Source: Clostridia bacterium (lineage in GTDB: Bacteria; Bacillota; Clostridia; Christensenellales; Borkfalkiaceae). From it: 64,000 nucleotides of DNA. This document shows, piece by piece, positions 32,187 through 40,956 of the stretch. Below the pieces are notes generated by a model. That model saw only the letters and a list, made by a program, of their open reading frames with translations. It did no database searches and was not told the DNA's origin. The stretch lies in contig JAFSLQ010000055.1 of the NCBI GenBank assembly GCA_017448355.1, forward strand, positions 1-64,000. Direction: 5' to 3'. How positions within the stretch are numbered: position 1 is the stretch's first letter; every line of letters starts with the position of its first letter. The position numbers and the translations under genes were made by a program.

Positions 32187-33686
32187 TTATTTTTTTATCG
32201 GTTTCATCGTAGGGAACAAGATTACGTCCCTTATCGACGCGCTGTCCGTTAAAAGCATAACAAGCCTGTCCACGCCGAAACCGAGTCCGCCCGTCGGGGG
32301 CATGCCGTATTCTAACGCCGTTAAAAAGTCTTCGTCAACTTTAGCGTCGTTACCGCCCTTGGCGCGTTTTTCCTTGACCTGCTTTTCAAAACGCTGTCTT
32401 TGGTCTATGGGATCGTTAAGTTCCGAAAAGGCGTTGCCCATTTCGCGCGAGTAAATAAAATACTCGAACCGTTCGGTAAAAGCGGGGTTATCGGGTTTTC
32501 TCTTTGCAAGCGGAGAATTTTCTACGGGATAATCGTAGATAAACGTCGGTTGAACGAGTTTTTCTTCCACAAACGCGTCGAAAAACGCGATGAGAACGTG
32601 TCCTTTCGTGGCGCTTTCGCCTTCTTCTACCGTAACGCCCTTGTCCTTTGCCGCTTTTCTCGCGTCTTCGTCCGTCTTCCAGTCGTTATAGTCTACGCCC
32701 GCATACTTCTTAACCGCTTCTATCATAGTAAGGCGTTCCCACTTCGCGCCTAAATCTATCTCTACGCCCTGATAGGTTATTTTAGCCGAACCGCAAACTT
32801 TTTCCGCAACGGTGCGGTAAAGGTCTTCTATTTCGTCCATCATTTCGCGGTAGTCGCTGTACGCCTGATACATTTCCACAGTCGTAAATTCGGGGTTGTG
32901 CGACCTATCCATACCTTCGTTACGGAAAATCCTGCCTACTTCGTATACTCTGTCGAACCCGCCGACGATAAGACGTTTTAAGTAAAGTTCCGTTTCGATG
33001 CGGAGATACATATCTATATCGAGTGCGTTATGGTGCGTCTTAAAGGGTCTTGCCGCCGCGCCTATTTCAAGCGGTTGCAAAACGGGGGTATCAACTTCGA
33101 GATAGCCGATACTGTCGAGATAATTACGGATTTCCTTTAAGATAAGCGAACGCTTAATAAACGTTTCCTTTACTTCGGGGTTGGCGATTAAATCCACTTC
33201 GCGGTTTCTATATCTTGTGTCTTCGTCTTTAAGCCCGTGGAATTTTTCCGGAAGCGGCAAAAGCGACTTGGATAAAAGTTCCACACTTTGGGCGTGAACG
33301 GAAATTTCGCCCGTGCGGGTTTTAAATACAAAGCCCGTAATGCCGATAATATCTCCTATATCGAAATCTTTAAACGCCGTGTATTCGTCGCCCAAATCGT
33401 TAATGGAAAGGTAGGACTGAATAGTGCCTTTGCCGTCTAAAATCACGGCAAAGGACGCTTTGCCCATAACCCTTTTGCTGACAAGCCTTCCCGCAACGCC
33501 TACAACCTTGTTTTCGTATTCTTCGTAATTATCTTTAATACCCGCGCTCATCGCCGTGCGGTCGTACCTTACCTTTTCGTAAGGATTTTTGCCCGCCTGC
33601 TTTAACGCGTCGAGTTTTTCGCGGCGAACGCGTAAAATTTCGTTTAAATCTTCGGTGTTAACATTGTTAATAACGTTTTCGTCCAT
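32187..33686 (-). CDS. lysS: Lysyl-tRNA synthetase, class II
   Basis: A 499-residue class IIb synthetase. N-terminal OB-fold anticodon-binding domain ([19 protein letters not shown] near residue 62), motif 2 [18 protein letters not shown] (about 260) and motif 3 [15 protein letters not shown] (about 470) are intact. It charges tRNA-Lys. ATG 33686 follows GGAGCG. greA is upstream on the same strand with a strong hairpin between them (33720-33763), so lysS may have its own promoter. No T-box leader is present. Confidence 0.96.
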   Translation of the reverse strand: MDENVINNVNTEDLNEILRVRREKLDALKQAGKNPYEKVRYDRTAMSAGIKDNYEEYENKVVGVAGRLVSKRVMGKASFAVILDGKGTIQSYLSINDLGDEYTAFKDFDIGDIIGITGFVFKTRTGEISVHAQSVELLSKSLLPLPEKFHGLKDEDTRYRNREVDLIANPEVKETFIKRSLILKEIRNYLDSIGYLEVDTPVLQPLEIGAAARPFKTHHNALDIDMYLRIETELYLKRLIVGGFDRVYEVGRIFRNEGMDRSHNPEFTTVEMYQAYSDYREMMDEIEDLYRTVAEKVCGSAKITYQGVEIDLGAKWERLTMIEAVKKYAGVDYNDWKTDEDARKAAKDKGVTVEEGESATKGHVLIAFFDAFVEEKLVQPTFIYDYPVENSPLAKRKPDNPAFTERFEYFIYSREMGNAFSELNDPIDQRQRFEKQVKEKRAKGGNDAKVDEDFLTALEYGMPPTGGLGFGVDRLVMLLTDSASIRDVILFPTMKPIKK

Positions 33687-33719
33687 TTTTCGCTCCGTAA
33701 GAATTCATATTTTTTCCTT

Positions 33720-33763
33720 TCTTGCCGTTTGCCCGCTTTTTTAAGCGGGCAAACGGCAAGAAA
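33720..33763 (-). terminator. Terminator downstream of greA
   Basis: TTCTTGCCGTTTGCCCGCTT pairs perfectly with its complement around a short A/T loop (about 33720-33763). It lies between the greA stop codon and lysS. Confidence 0.75.
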
Positions 33764-33772
33764 AAGATGTTT

Positions 33773-34243
33773 TTAATAAACTTTTTTAACGATAAGTTCG
33801 ATAATGCCCGACGGCGTCTGAACCGAAACTTTATCGCCTTTCTTTCTGCCGAGAAGCGCGTTACCTATCGGGGACTCGTTAGAAATTCTGCCCGCCTCAA
33901 CGTCCGCTTCGGTCGTACCGACTATTTCGTAAGTCGAAACGTCGTTCGGGGTAGCGGTTTCCGCAAAATCAACTTTGCTGCCAAGCGAAACGATGCCGTT
34001 TTTACCTTCTTCTTTTATGATGACGGCGTATTTTAACTTGTTTTCTATTTCGAGAATTTCGCCTTCAATCATCGCCTGTTCGTTCTTTGCGGCGTCGTAT
34101 TCGGCGTTTTCGGAAAGGTCGCCGAATTCTCTCGCAATCTTAATACGTTCGGTGATTTCTTTGCGCTTTTCGAACTTTAAAAATTCCAGTCTTTTTTCAA
34201 GTTCTTCTTTGCCTTCTTTGGTAAGTATAACTTCTTCAGCCAT
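33773..34243 (-). CDS. greA: Transcription elongation factor GreA
   Basis: A 156-residue factor that rescues stalled RNA polymerase by stimulating transcript cleavage. N-terminal coiled coil (residues 1-75) with FGDLSENAEYDAAKNEQAMIEG, containing the acidic tip residues D and E needed for activity, and C-terminal FKBP-like domain (SNESPIGNALLGRKKGDKV) are both typical. ATG 34243 has AAGGAG upstream; the longer frame from 34264 starts in front of that site. Confidence 0.95.
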   Translation of the reverse strand: MAEEVILTKEGKEELEKRLEFLKFEKRKEITERIKIAREFGDLSENAEYDAAKNEQAMIEGEILEIENKLKYAVIIKEEGKNGIVSLGSKVDFAETATPNDVSTYEIVGTTEADVEAGRISNESPIGNALLGRKKGDKVSVQTPSGIIELIVKKVY

Positions 34244-34394
34244 ATTATAAAACTCCTTAATCAAATACTAATCGATTGTATAATTATATAATAAGTTTAA
34301 GGCTTTGTCAACCTGTGCAAAGGCGCGTTCAATGCCGTTACGGATTTTTTTTGAAAAAACACGAGAAAATATGCATTTATTTTTCAAAACCCCC
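34244..34394. other. AT-rich intergenic stretch upstream of greA
   Basis: Short gap with no gene seen; it should contain the greA promoter on the minus strand (a TATAAT-like word occurs near 34275-34290). Nothing else is recognised. Confidence 0.3.
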
Positions 34395-34522
34395 TTGACA
34401 AACGCAAAATAGGTGCTAAAATAAAGGCGTAAGGGGGGAAAGTTTGATCTAAAATTAAACCTTAACGTTAAACTTTCCGGAATAATATATGAAAAACGGG
34501 GTTGCGAAACGCAACCCCGTTT
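34395..34522 (+). ncRNA. Candidate small RNA or leader-peptide transcript
   Basis: A good promoter, TTGACA (34395-34400), 16 nt, TAAAAT (34417-34422), reads into about 100 nt with no real gene. The predicted RNA has a 9-bp 5' hairpin (GGAAAGTTT with AAACTTTCC) and ends at a perfect 13-bp hairpin (34494-34506 with 34510-34522). The only frame in it is an 11-codon one from ATG 34489 whose codons make up that hairpin. The 3' hairpin also serves the convergent DUF1540 gene, so the RNA may simply be a consequence of a stray promoter. Confidence 0.35.
34494..34522 (-). terminator. Terminator of the DUF1540 gene
   Basis: On the minus strand a perfect 13-bp stem, loop TTT, runs into TTTTT. It starts 11 nt after the DUF1540 stop codon. 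Confidence 0.75.
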
Positions 34523-34532
34523 AAGTTTTGAA

Positions 34533-34673
34533 TTATTTTTCGCAATAATCTTCGCAACAGGTCGAACTATCTTTCCCGCAGGAAATTTTTACGCTTTTAA
34601 GACAGCAATTACAGCCCTTTGCGTTATGTTTGCAATGTTTAACGTCGCATAAAATAGAATCGTTTCTTTCCAT
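34533..34673 (-). CDS. DUF1540 cysteine-rich small protein
   Basis: A 46-residue protein with nine cysteines. CDVKHCKHNAKGCNC at residues 9-23, followed by LKSVKISCG, is the signature of DUF1540, a widespread Clostridia family probably binding a metal through its cysteines; function unknown. ATG 34673 has GGAGAG 8 nt upstream. Its upstream region contains an imperfect inverted repeat (ACCGCTA and TAGCGGT, 34700-34724). Single gene with its own terminator. Confidence 0.85.
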   Translation of the reverse strand: MERNDSILCDVKHCKHNAKGCNCCLKSVKISCGKDSSTCCEDYCEK

Positions 34674-34742
34674 AACTTACTCTCCTTTTTTTTCAGTATA
34701 CCGCTATTATTGTCTTTTAGCGGTAAAGTATACCCTTTCGCC

Positions 34743-34771
34743 TTGACTTTTTTTATTTTTACGGTTAAAAT
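34743..34771 (+). promoter_or_regulatory. rplI promoter
   Basis: TTGACT (34743-34748), 17 nt, TAAAAT (34766-34771), 28 nt before the rplI ATG, which has GGAG. Confidence 0.65.
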
Positions 34772-34798
34772 ATAGTTAATAACCAGCGGAGAAAAATT

Positions 34799-35239
34799 AT
34801 GAAAGTTGTATTACTTAAAGACGTAAAAGGTTCCGGAAAAGCGGGCGATATTATAGAAGCAAAACAAGGCTATGCGCAAAACTATCTAATTAAAAACGGC
34901 TTGGCAAAAGCCGCGGACGCAAGCGCTTTAAACGAAAACAAGGCGCAAAAAGCCGCGCAGGAGTTCCATAGACAGGAACAGTTGAAACAAAACAAGGAAC
35001 TTCGCGAAAAAATCGACGGGCTTACCGTTACTATTCAGGTAAAAAGCGGGGAATCGGGTAAATTTTTCGGCAGCGTTACCAATAAGGAAGTTGCGGAAAA
35101 ACTTTTATCGCTCGGAATCGATATCGACAAAAAGAAGATAATTTTAGAACCGAATATCAAAACTGCGGGCAATTATCCGGCGACGATACGTATTTCCGCC
35201 GAAGAAACGGCAAAAATTACTTTAAACGTCATTAATTAG
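34799..35239 (+). CDS. rplI: Ribosomal protein L9
   Basis: A 146-residue large-subunit protein that binds 23S rRNA at the base of the L1 stalk. The N-terminal domain [18 protein letters not shown] and [16 protein letters not shown] is highly conserved; a long central helix (about 42-75) connects to the C-terminal domain ([17 protein letters not shown]). Length is standard. Unusually, the usual partners (dnaB, a DHH phosphoesterase) are absent and a glycosyltransferase follows 12 nt later. Confidence 0.95.
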   Translation: MKVVLLKDVKGSGKAGDIIEAKQGYAQNYLIKNGLAKAADASALNENKAQKAAQEFHRQEQLKQNKELREKIDGLTVTIQVKSGESGKFFGSVTNKEVAEKLLSLGIDIDKKKIILEPNIKTAGNYPATIRISAEETAKITLNVIN

Positions 35240-35251
35240 GATTTTTGCGTT

Positions 35252-36442
35252 ATGAAAATAGCGATTTTTACCGAAAGTTTTCTGCCGGGCGTCGGCGGAA
35301 CGGAAAAAGCGGTGCTGCAATACGCAACCGAACTTTCTAAAACCGACGAAGTTTTAGTCGTTGCTCCGTCTTATCATAAGCCTTGCGACGACAAGGCTTT
35401 CCCTTTTAGCGTCGTGCGCGAAAGAAGTATTCCCGTAACTCCCAACGATATGTGGGCGATGCCTGACTTAACGCCTAAACTGAGAAAAACTCTCGACGAA
35501 TTTGCCCCCGATGTCATAAACTGTCAACATTGGGGTATGAGTAGCGGTTTTGCGAATAAATACGCAAAAGCGCACAATATTCCGCTTGTTTACGTGGTGC
35601 ATACAAAGTTCAAGTATTGCTATGAAAGGTATACTTTCCCGCCTATTCCTTATTTGTTTATTAAAAACGGCGTAAGGCGGCTGAAAAAGGCTGACGTCGT
35701 TTGCACCGTGTCCGACTCTATGATACCCGAACTTAATTCTTACGGATACAATAAACCCATAAAGGTTATAAGAAACGGCACGAACATTGACGCCGTTACG
35801 ACGGAAAAACCCGTAAAAGCGGCGGACGAACCCTTAACATTTCTTTACGTGGGGCTTGTCGCATCCTATAAAAACATAGATTTCTCTCTTCGTGCGCTTG
35901 CGGAAGTCAAAAAAACCCGTAGCGATTTTGTCTTCTATGTCGTAGGTAACGGCCCTGATAAGAAGAAATTGCAAAAACTAAGCGAACGTTTGGGACTTAA
36001 AGACAAGGTAATTTTTACGGGAAATATAACCGATAAAAAAGACCTTGCGGAAAAATACGCGAAAGCCGACCTTCTTTTGTTCCCGTCGATATTCGACAAC
36101 GACTCTTTGGTGATTATCGAAGCCGCAAGAAACGGCGTGCCTTCGCTGGTAATTAAAGATTCGGGTTCAGCGGAACGCATAACGGATAACGAAAACGGGT
36201 TCGTGTCGGAATATTCGGTAGCGGCTTACGCCGATAAAATTCTGCAAATTATGAACGACAGCCCCCACCTTGACAATATGCGAAAAAGCGTGTGTTCGAC
36301 CGTCGGTAACGGTTGGGACAAGACGGTGCGGGAATACAATAAAATTTATTCGGAATTAATCGCCGAAAAAGAACGTGCGGGCGCACATAAAAAGGCTTTC
36401 CGAACAAAATATAAAAAACGCGTAGTACGCAGTAAAATTTAA
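35252..36442 (+). CDS. GT4 family glycosyltransferase
   Basis: A 396-residue GT-B fold enzyme. SFLPGVGGTEKAVLQYATEL near residue 9 is the acceptor-side glycine loop; the C-terminal half has KVIFTGNITDKKDLAEKYAKADLLLF broken by the usual pattern and FPSIFDNDSLVIIEAARNG (about 278), with the E-x7-E motif that binds the sugar nucleotide. It is related to enzymes that glucosylate diacylglycerol or cell-wall precursors. A flippase-like protein follows, suggesting glycolipid or cell-envelope synthesis. The C-terminus is very basic (KTKYKKRVVRSK region), perhaps for membrane association. Shares a transcript with rplI. Confidence 0.85.
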   Translation: MKIAIFTESFLPGVGGTEKAVLQYATELSKTDEVLVVAPSYHKPCDDKAFPFSVVRERSIPVTPNDMWAMPDLTPKLRKTLDEFAPDVINCQHWGMSSGFANKYAKAHNIPLVYVVHTKFKYCYERYTFPPIPYLFIKNGVRRLKKADVVCTVSDSMIPELNSYGYNKPIKVIRNGTNIDAVTTEKPVKAADEPLTFLYVGLVASYKNIDFSLRALAEVKKTRSDFVFYVVGNGPDKKKLQKLSERLGLKDKVIFTGNITDKKDLAEKYAKADLLLFPSIFDNDSLVIIEAARNGVPSLVIKDSGSAERITDNENGFVSEYSVAAYADKILQIMNDSPHLDNMRKSVCSTVGNGWDKTVREYNKIYSELIAEKERAGAHKKAFRTKYKKRVVRSKI

Positions 36443-36452
36443 CTTTTAACTT

Positions 36453-36486
36453 AAAATGCCGCCGATAAATTTATCGGCGGCATTTT
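36453..36486 (+). terminator. Terminator after the glycosyltransferase gene
   Basis: A perfect 17-bp palindrome, AAAATGCCGCCGATAAA with its complement, ending in TTTT. The promoter of the next gene begins 4 nt later. Confidence 0.65.
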
Positions 36487-36489
36487 AAG

Positions 36490-36518
36490 TTGACAAAATT
36501 TCGGTAATAATATATAAT
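36490..36518 (+). promoter_or_regulatory. Promoter of the flippase-like gene
   Basis: TTGACA (36490-36495), 17 nt, TATAAT (36513-36518): a perfect consensus. The ATG at 36529 is 10 nt downstream with no Shine-Dalgarno, giving a leader of about 4 nt. Confidence 0.7.
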
Positions 36519-36528
36519 ACTCTTTATC

Positions 36529-37875
36529 ATGACTAAAAAAAGCAAGCGCGTGTGCTTAAATAAAATAGTGGTGGACGAAAAAACTTCCGAACCGAAAATC
36601 GTTAAAATCGAAGAAGAGAGCAACGTATTTAAGGCTAGCGAAAAAACGGAAAAGGACGTCGAAACCGCTAAGAAAAATCAAAGCAGCGTCGGAAAACAAC
36701 TCGTTATGACGAGAATACTCGGACTTCAAGAGTATGATAAAAGCATAGATAAGCGGCAAAGAGTTTTCAAACATATTTTGACCGCCGTTTTTTTGGTGTT
36801 CGTCGTCGCTGTTTTAGGATTTACTTTTTATAAGGACTTTTTTGCGCCGATAGGCGAGAAACAATCAGTTTCTTTCGGCGATATTTTAAATAAACTTTCC
36901 GGCACGTGGTATTATTTTATCTGCGCGCTGCTTGCGCTGTTTTTCGCTTACCTTCTTAAAGGTTTTAAACTTTCGGTCATCTGCAAATCCCAGACGGGAA
37001 AATGGCACTTTAAAACCTGTTTTGAAACGGGAATTATAGGTCATTACTATAATTACGTTACCCCGCTTGCGGTCGGCGGTCAACCCTTTGAAATTTATCA
37101 TCTTTCAAAGCACGGGGTTCACGGCGGCGTTGCGGCAAGTATGCCCATTATCGCGTTCTTCTTTTCGCAATTTGCGTTCGTGTGCCTGGGAATAGTTTCG
37201 TTAGTGCTTTTAAACACCAACGCCCTGGGCGTGCAAAAAGCGTTTTTAGAAGAGTTTCCCGCGGTGTTTAACGTACTTGCGACTATCGGTTTAGTGTTGA
37301 GCATGTCTATGCCCGCGCTCGTTTTTACCTTTTCTATCTTCCCACGACTCGGCGCAACACTCGTCAAATGGTTTACGACTATCGGCGGTAAACTGAAATT
37401 CTTAAAAAACCCTAAAAAGACCGAGTATAAAACGCTTAAAACGGTGGTGCATAACTCTTACTGCATCAAAAAATTCGGCACTAACCCGCTCGCGCTTATT
37501 TCTACTATTCTTATAAGTCTCGGCGAAACGCTCGCACAATGTTCCATCGCGTACTTTACGTTAAGGCTGTTCGGCTACGACAACCCCGACGCAGGCGGTT
37601 TCAAAGAGTGGCTACAAATAATGCAATTATGCATAATTCTTTACGCGGCGATTTCGTTTATCCCGACCCCCGGAAACTCCGGCGCGGCTGACCTTTCGTT
37701 CTATCTGTTATTTACGGTCGGCGTACCGTTTGCGGGACTTTCTTTTACCGCGATGGTTTTATGGAGAATTTTAAGTTATTATTCCTATATAATAATAGGT
37801 TTTGCTTTTACCACGGTTAACCGAAAAAAAGACCATAAACTCGAATTTTTGGGCGTTGCCGATTTGGAAAATTAA
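36529..37875 (+). CDS. Lysylphosphatidylglycerol synthase TM-type flippase-like protein
   Basis: A 448-residue protein: a charged cytoplasmic N-terminus of about 80 residues, then eight or more membrane spans of the UPF0104/YbhN (LPG_synthase_TM) family. Hallmarks are YNYVTPLAVGGQPFEIYHLS (about 175) and FIPTPGNSGAADLSFYL (about 382). Related domains in MprF and AglD-type proteins flip or handle lipid-linked groups. No C-terminal aminoacyl-transferase domain is present. Following a glycosyltransferase, a role in glycolipid translocation is plausible. Confidence 0.82.
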   Translation: MTKKSKRVCLNKIVVDEKTSEPKIVKIEEESNVFKASEKTEKDVETAKKNQSSVGKQLVMTRILGLQEYDKSIDKRQRVFKHILTAVFLVFVVAVLGFTFYKDFFAPIGEKQSVSFGDILNKLSGTWYYFICALLALFFAYLLKGFKLSVICKSQTGKWHFKTCFETGIIGHYYNYVTPLAVGGQPFEIYHLSKHGVHGGVAASMPIIAFFFSQFAFVCLGIVSLVLLNTNALGVQKAFLEEFPAVFNVLATIGLVLSMSMPALVFTFSIFPRLGATLVKWFTTIGGKLKFLKNPKKTEYKTLKTVVHNSYCIKKFGTNPLALISTILISLGETLAQCSIAYFTLRLFGYDNPDAGGFKEWLQIMQLCIILYAAISFIPTPGNSGAADLSFYLLFTVGVPFAGLSFTAMVLWRILSYYSYIIIGFAFTTVNRKKDHKLEFLGVADLEN

Positions 37876-37895
37876 AAATTTACATTTTCATATGC

Positions 37896-37926
37896 TTTTG
37901 CCCCCGAACGTCGTTCGGGGGCAAAA
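37896..37926 (+). terminator. Terminator of the flippase-like gene
   Basis: TTTTGCCCCCGAAC with GTTCGGGGGCAAAA around GTC; A/T-rich flanks. Confidence 0.7.
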
Positions 37927-38000
37927 AATTTTAAAACTCAACCAACGGTATGTAGACTGTTCATAAAAAACGGTATATAATATAGGCAAAGGAGAGAGTT

Positions 38001-38615
38001 ATGGACGTAATAAAAATAGGTAACTTTATAGCGGACAGAAGAAAAAAGCAAAATCTTACGCAAATGGAACTTGCCGAAAAACTGAATATAACCGACAGGG
38101 CTGTTTCTAAATGGGAGTGCGGAAAATCTTTGCCTGACGCTTCGGTTATGTTGGAACTTTGTAAAGTGCTTAATATAAGCGTAAACGAACTATTAACGGG
38201 AGAAAATTTAGAAATGAAAGATTATAACGAACAAGCGGAAAAAAATTTAATCGAAATGAAAAAACAAAAAGAACAAGCCGATAAAAGACTTCTCACGGCG
38301 GAAATCTGGTTAGGGCTGTTTGCCGCGCTGTTTTTGCTTGCCGTAGTCGTCAGCGCGGGTATAGCGACAATTCCGGAGTGGGCAAAAGTGTTAATAATTA
38401 TCGGCGGACTTGTAGTGTTTTTTATCGTCTGCTTTTATTTATTAAGGATAGAACAAGTCGCGGGATATTACGAGTGCCAGCATTGTCATCACCGCTACGT
38501 GCCGACCTATAAACAAGTAAATCTTGCTATGCATATGGGTCGAACCCGCTATATGAAATGCCCTAAATGCGGCAAAAAATCGTGGCAAAAAAAGGTTTTA
38601 TCCGATAAAGAATAA
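38001..38615 (+). CDS. XRE regulator fused to membrane segments and a zinc ribbon
   Basis: A 204-residue protein in three parts: a Cro/CI helix-turn-helix (residues 8-62, RKKQNLTQMELAEKLNITD then VSKWECGKSLPDASVML), a linker coil, two membrane spans (about 95-143: WLGLFAALFLLAVVVSAGI and VLIIIGGLVVFFIVCFYLL) and a C-terminal zinc ribbon (CQHCHH near 155, CPKCGK near 190). The layout suggests a membrane-tethered transcription factor that senses an envelope or metal signal. ATG 38001 has AAAGGAG. Monocistronic. Confidence 0.85.
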   Translation: MDVIKIGNFIADRRKKQNLTQMELAEKLNITDRAVSKWECGKSLPDASVMLELCKVLNISVNELLTGENLEMKDYNEQAEKNLIEMKKQKEQADKRLLTAEIWLGLFAALFLLAVVVSAGIATIPEWAKVLIIIGGLVVFFIVCFYLLRIEQVAGYYECQHCHHRYVPTYKQVNLAMHMGRTRYMKCPKCGKKSWQKKVLSDKE

Positions 38616-38621
38616 TTTATT

Positions 38622-38653
38622 TACAGCGCCCGTGCAAACTGCACGGGCGCTGT
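38622..38653 (+). terminator. Terminator of the membrane XRE gene
   Basis: ACAGCGCCCGTGCA with its complement around AAC. A second strong stem, TTTCCCGCCCCGTA with its complement (about 38695-38733), follows. No gene lies between them. Confidence 0.65.
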
Positions 38654-38793
38654 AAATTATAGTTGTTTTCCGTTAGGCTTTTGACCGAACTTCCCTTTCC
38701 CGCCCCGTACTTGATTTTTATACGGGGCGGGAAACTTGGTTTAGAGTGTTTTGACCGCACTTCAAGTTTGACAACTTTTGCATATATTTTATC

Positions 38794-38838
38794 ATACCAA
38801 ATGGTATAATGTCAATCATTTTATACCAAAAGGTATAA
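38794..38838 (+). promoter_or_regulatory. Twin palindromic operators and extended -10 of the XRE gene at 38848
   Basis: ATACCA-AA-TGGTAT (38794-38807) and TTATACC-AAAA-GGTATAA (38821-38838) are two related palindromes whose centres are about 29 nt apart. The first overlaps an extended -10 box (TGGTATAAT, 38802-38810). The second is 9 nt before the ATG. This is a typical autoregulatory repressor layout. Confidence 0.7.
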
Positions 38839-38847
38839 AATACAGGT

Positions 38848-39057
38848 ATGAATAAATATATGATAAACTTTTCCAAAAATTTAAAAACCTTACTCGGAGA
38901 AGAATCGATTAACAGTTTTGCAAAAAAGGTACAAATACCACAACCGACTATTACCAGATATTTGTCTTGTAAAAGAGAAATATCTTTGGAGAATCTGTGT
39001 AAAATAGCCGACTACTTTCAAGAAGATATTGACTACCTTTTAGGAAGAAAAGAATAA
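38848..39057 (+). CDS. Small XRE family regulator
   Basis: A 69-residue protein that is essentially one Cro/CI helix-turn-helix: NSFAKKVQIPQPTITRYL (about 23-40) spans the recognition helix and QEDIDYLLGRKE ends the domain. It has no sensor domain. Two palindromes related to each other overlap its promoter, so it is probably a self-limiting repressor. No partner gene lies in the same direction, and the convergent neighbour is rpsI. Confidence 0.85.
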   Translation: MNKYMINFSKNLKTLLGEESINSFAKKVQIPQPTITRYLSCKREISLENLCKIADYFQEDIDYLLGRKE

Positions 39058-39088
39058 AAAAAGACAAGGCAAATATACCTTGTCTTTC
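39058..39088. terminator. Bidirectional terminator between XRE gene and rpsI
   Basis: AAAGACAAGG with CCTTGTCTTT around an 8-nt loop, T run on the plus strand and on the minus strand. Confidence 0.7.
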
Positions 39089-39108
39089 TTTTTTCGTTTT
39101 TATCGAAA

Positions 39109-39522
39109 TTATCTCTTTGAGAATTGCGGTGCGCGACGTGCTTTCTTTAAGCCGTACTTCTTTCTTTCCTTCATACGGGAGTCTCTTGTTAAGAAACCCG
39201 CTTTTTTAAGCGCCGCACGTGAACCGTCTTCCGCAACAAGAAGCGCACGGGAAATGCCCTGACGGATTGCGCCTGCCTGCCCCGTAAAGCCGCCGCCGAC
39301 TACGTTAATTAAAACGTCGTACTTTGCGGAAACTTCTAAAAGTTCCAAGGGTTGACGGACGATGAATTTCATCGTGTCAAGTCCGAAATATTCGTCAAGC
39401 GATTTGCCGTTTATTATAATCGTGCCGTCGCCTGCGGGAACAAGACGTACTCTCGCAATCGCTTTTTTACGTCTGCCCGTTCCCCAATACTGTAATTTCT
39501 TTTTAGCAGTGATTTTAGCCAT
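39109..39522 (-). CDS. rpsI: Ribosomal protein S9
   Basis: A 137-residue small-subunit protein near the P-site. [17 protein letters not shown] at residues 15-31, [19 protein letters not shown] (about 76) and the basic C-terminal tail ending APQFSKR, which contacts tRNA, are conserved. It follows rplM by 14 nt, as in nearly all bacteria. Confidence 0.97.
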   Translation of the reverse strand: MAKITAKKKLQYWGTGRRKKAIARVRLVPAGDGTIIINGKSLDEYFGLDTMKFIVRQPLELLEVSAKYDVLINVVGGGFTGQAGAIRQGISRALLVAEDGSRAALKKAGFLTRDSRMKERKKYGLKKARRAPQFSKR

Positions 39523-39536
39523 AATACTTCACCCCT

Positions 39537-39968
39537 TTAATTCAAGTCAAGCGCTTCGGGTTTCTGCGCCGCCTGATTATGTTCCGCACCCTTATAAACT
39601 TTGAGTTTGGTAATCATTTTTCTGCCGAGACTGTTCTTCGGAAGCATACCTTTTACCGCTTCGTAAACGGCAAGGTCGGACTTCGTTTCCATTAAAGTCT
39701 TGTACTGAATTTCTTTAAGACCGCCGATGTGTCCCGTGTGGTATCTGTAATATTTCTTTTCGAGTTTCTTGCCCGTCAATATAACTTTGTCGGTATTGAC
39801 GATAATAACGAAATCCCCCGTGTCGACGTTAGGCGTAAAAGTGGGTTTATTCTTGCCGCGAAGTATCGCCGCTACTTTGGACGCAAGACGCCCGAGCGCC
39901 ATACCGCTTGCGTCGACTACGTACCACTTTCTGACCACGTCGCTTGCGTGAGCCATATAAGTTTTCAT
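39537..39968 (-). CDS. rplM: Ribosomal protein L13
   Basis: A 143-residue early-assembly large-subunit protein. [20 protein letters not shown] (about 14-33), [19 protein letters not shown] (about 53) and [21 protein letters not shown] (about 107) are diagnostic. First gene of rplM-rpsI. ATG 39968 has AAGGAGAAAATTACT upstream. A 5' leader of about 110 nt precedes it, where an autoregulatory L13 leader is found in many Firmicutes. Confidence 0.97.
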   Translation of the reverse strand: MKTYMAHASDVVRKWYVVDASGMALGRLASKVAAILRGKNKPTFTPNVDTGDFVIIVNTDKVILTGKKLEKKYYRYHTGHIGGLKEIQYKTLMETKSDLAVYEAVKGMLPKNSLGRKMITKLKVYKGAEHNQAAQKPEALDLN

Positions 39969-40112
39969 AGTAATTTTCTCCTTAAATTTTAACGGTTTTC
40001 GTTACGCTTTAATTGCGCCCGCACACGATTATGGGCGACGCGGAAGGGCTAATTCCGACAAAGCGAACTTAAACGCTTAATTATATTAAATGATTTATGC
40101 CTTAAAAGTCAA
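39969..40112 (-). promoter_or_regulatory. Promoter and leader of rplM-rpsI
   Basis: On the minus strand TTGACT (40112-40107) is followed by TTAATATAAT, giving a -10 box near 40084-40092, then about 110 nt of leader containing GCCC...GGGC-type pairings (around 40010-40055). Firmicutes often have an L13-binding leader here, but I could not match the consensus from memory, so this rests on position only. Confidence 0.4.
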
Positions 40113-40224
40113 GTGTTTTTAAATGGTTTTTACTAAAAATCGCTACGTTTTGAGTAAATTTTAACATTAAACACTATATATTGTGCGCTGTTTTTAACCG
40201 CATACAATTAACGGAAAATATCGT

Positions 40225-40956
40225 TTAATACTCTACCGAAACTAGGCATAGCCCCTTTGCCGGAAGAGTTTCGCCAAGCAACTCTCTTTCACCCGTTTTT
40301 AGCGCTTTACTGAGATTTTCTTTGGGAATTTCGCCCCTGCCCGCCTTTATAAGCGTTCCTGCGATAATCCTTACCATATTATATAAAAACCCGTTGCCGC
40401 AGACTTTTATCTTTATATCTTCGCCCGATTGTTCGACCGTTATGCCGTACACCGTGCGGACGGTGGTTTTTACGCTACTGCCCGTCGCGGAAAAGGCTTT
40501 AAAGTCATGCTCCCCGACCAAAAGTTTTGCCGCAGATTGCATTTTATTGATATCTATATCCCCGTAAGTTCTGACAGCGTAACGTTCTTTAAGCGGCTGT
40601 TCTACGTCCGAAACGTAAAGCGAGTACTCGTAAGTTTTGCGCTTGGCGGTTCTGTTCGCGTTAAAATTTTCCGCCGCGATTTTGCTTTTTAAAACTTTTA
40701 CGTCGCTCGGCAAAAAAACGTTTAACGCTTTATAAAATTTTTCGGGCGGAATATTCGCAGCCGTGTCGAAGTGCGCGACCTGCCCCAAGGCGTGCACGCC
40801 CGCGTCCGTTCTGCCGCTTCCGACAACCGAAATCCGTTCGCCCGTAAGCCTGAAAATCGCGTCTTCTACCGTGCCTTGCACGGAAACGCCGTTTTTCTGC
40901 TTTTGCCAGCCGCAAAACGTAGTCCCGTCGTAGGAAATTGTCAGTTTTATTCTCAT
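40225..40956 (-). CDS. truA: tRNA pseudouridine synthase A
   Basis: A 243-residue enzyme that makes pseudouridine at positions 38-40 of tRNAs. The catalytic aspartate is in GSGRTDAGVHALGQVAHFD (about 47-65); YDGTTFCGWQKQKNGVSVQG at the N-terminus and GNGFLYNMVRIIAGTL near 190 are the other signatures. Length is standard. It overlaps ecfT by 4 nt (ATGA at 40953-40956), so it is the last gene of the ecf operon. Confidence 0.96.
   Translation of the reverse strand: MRIKLTISYDGTTFCGWQKQKNGVSVQGTVEDAIFRLTGERISVVGSGRTDAGVHALGQVAHFDTAANIPPEKFYKALNVFLPSDVKVLKSKIAAENFNANRTAKRKTYEYSLYVSDVEQPLKERYAVRTYGDIDINKMQSAAKLLVGEHDFKAFSATGSSVKTTVRTVYGITVEQSGEDIKIKVCGNGFLYNMVRIIAGTLIKAGRGEIPKENLSKALKTGERELLGETLPAKGLCLVSVEY

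Noticed and set aside
32158..33720. T-box or other leader before lysS or glyA
   Set aside because: The upstream gaps are too short and contain no T-box core; only ordinary ribosome-binding sites and hairpins are present.
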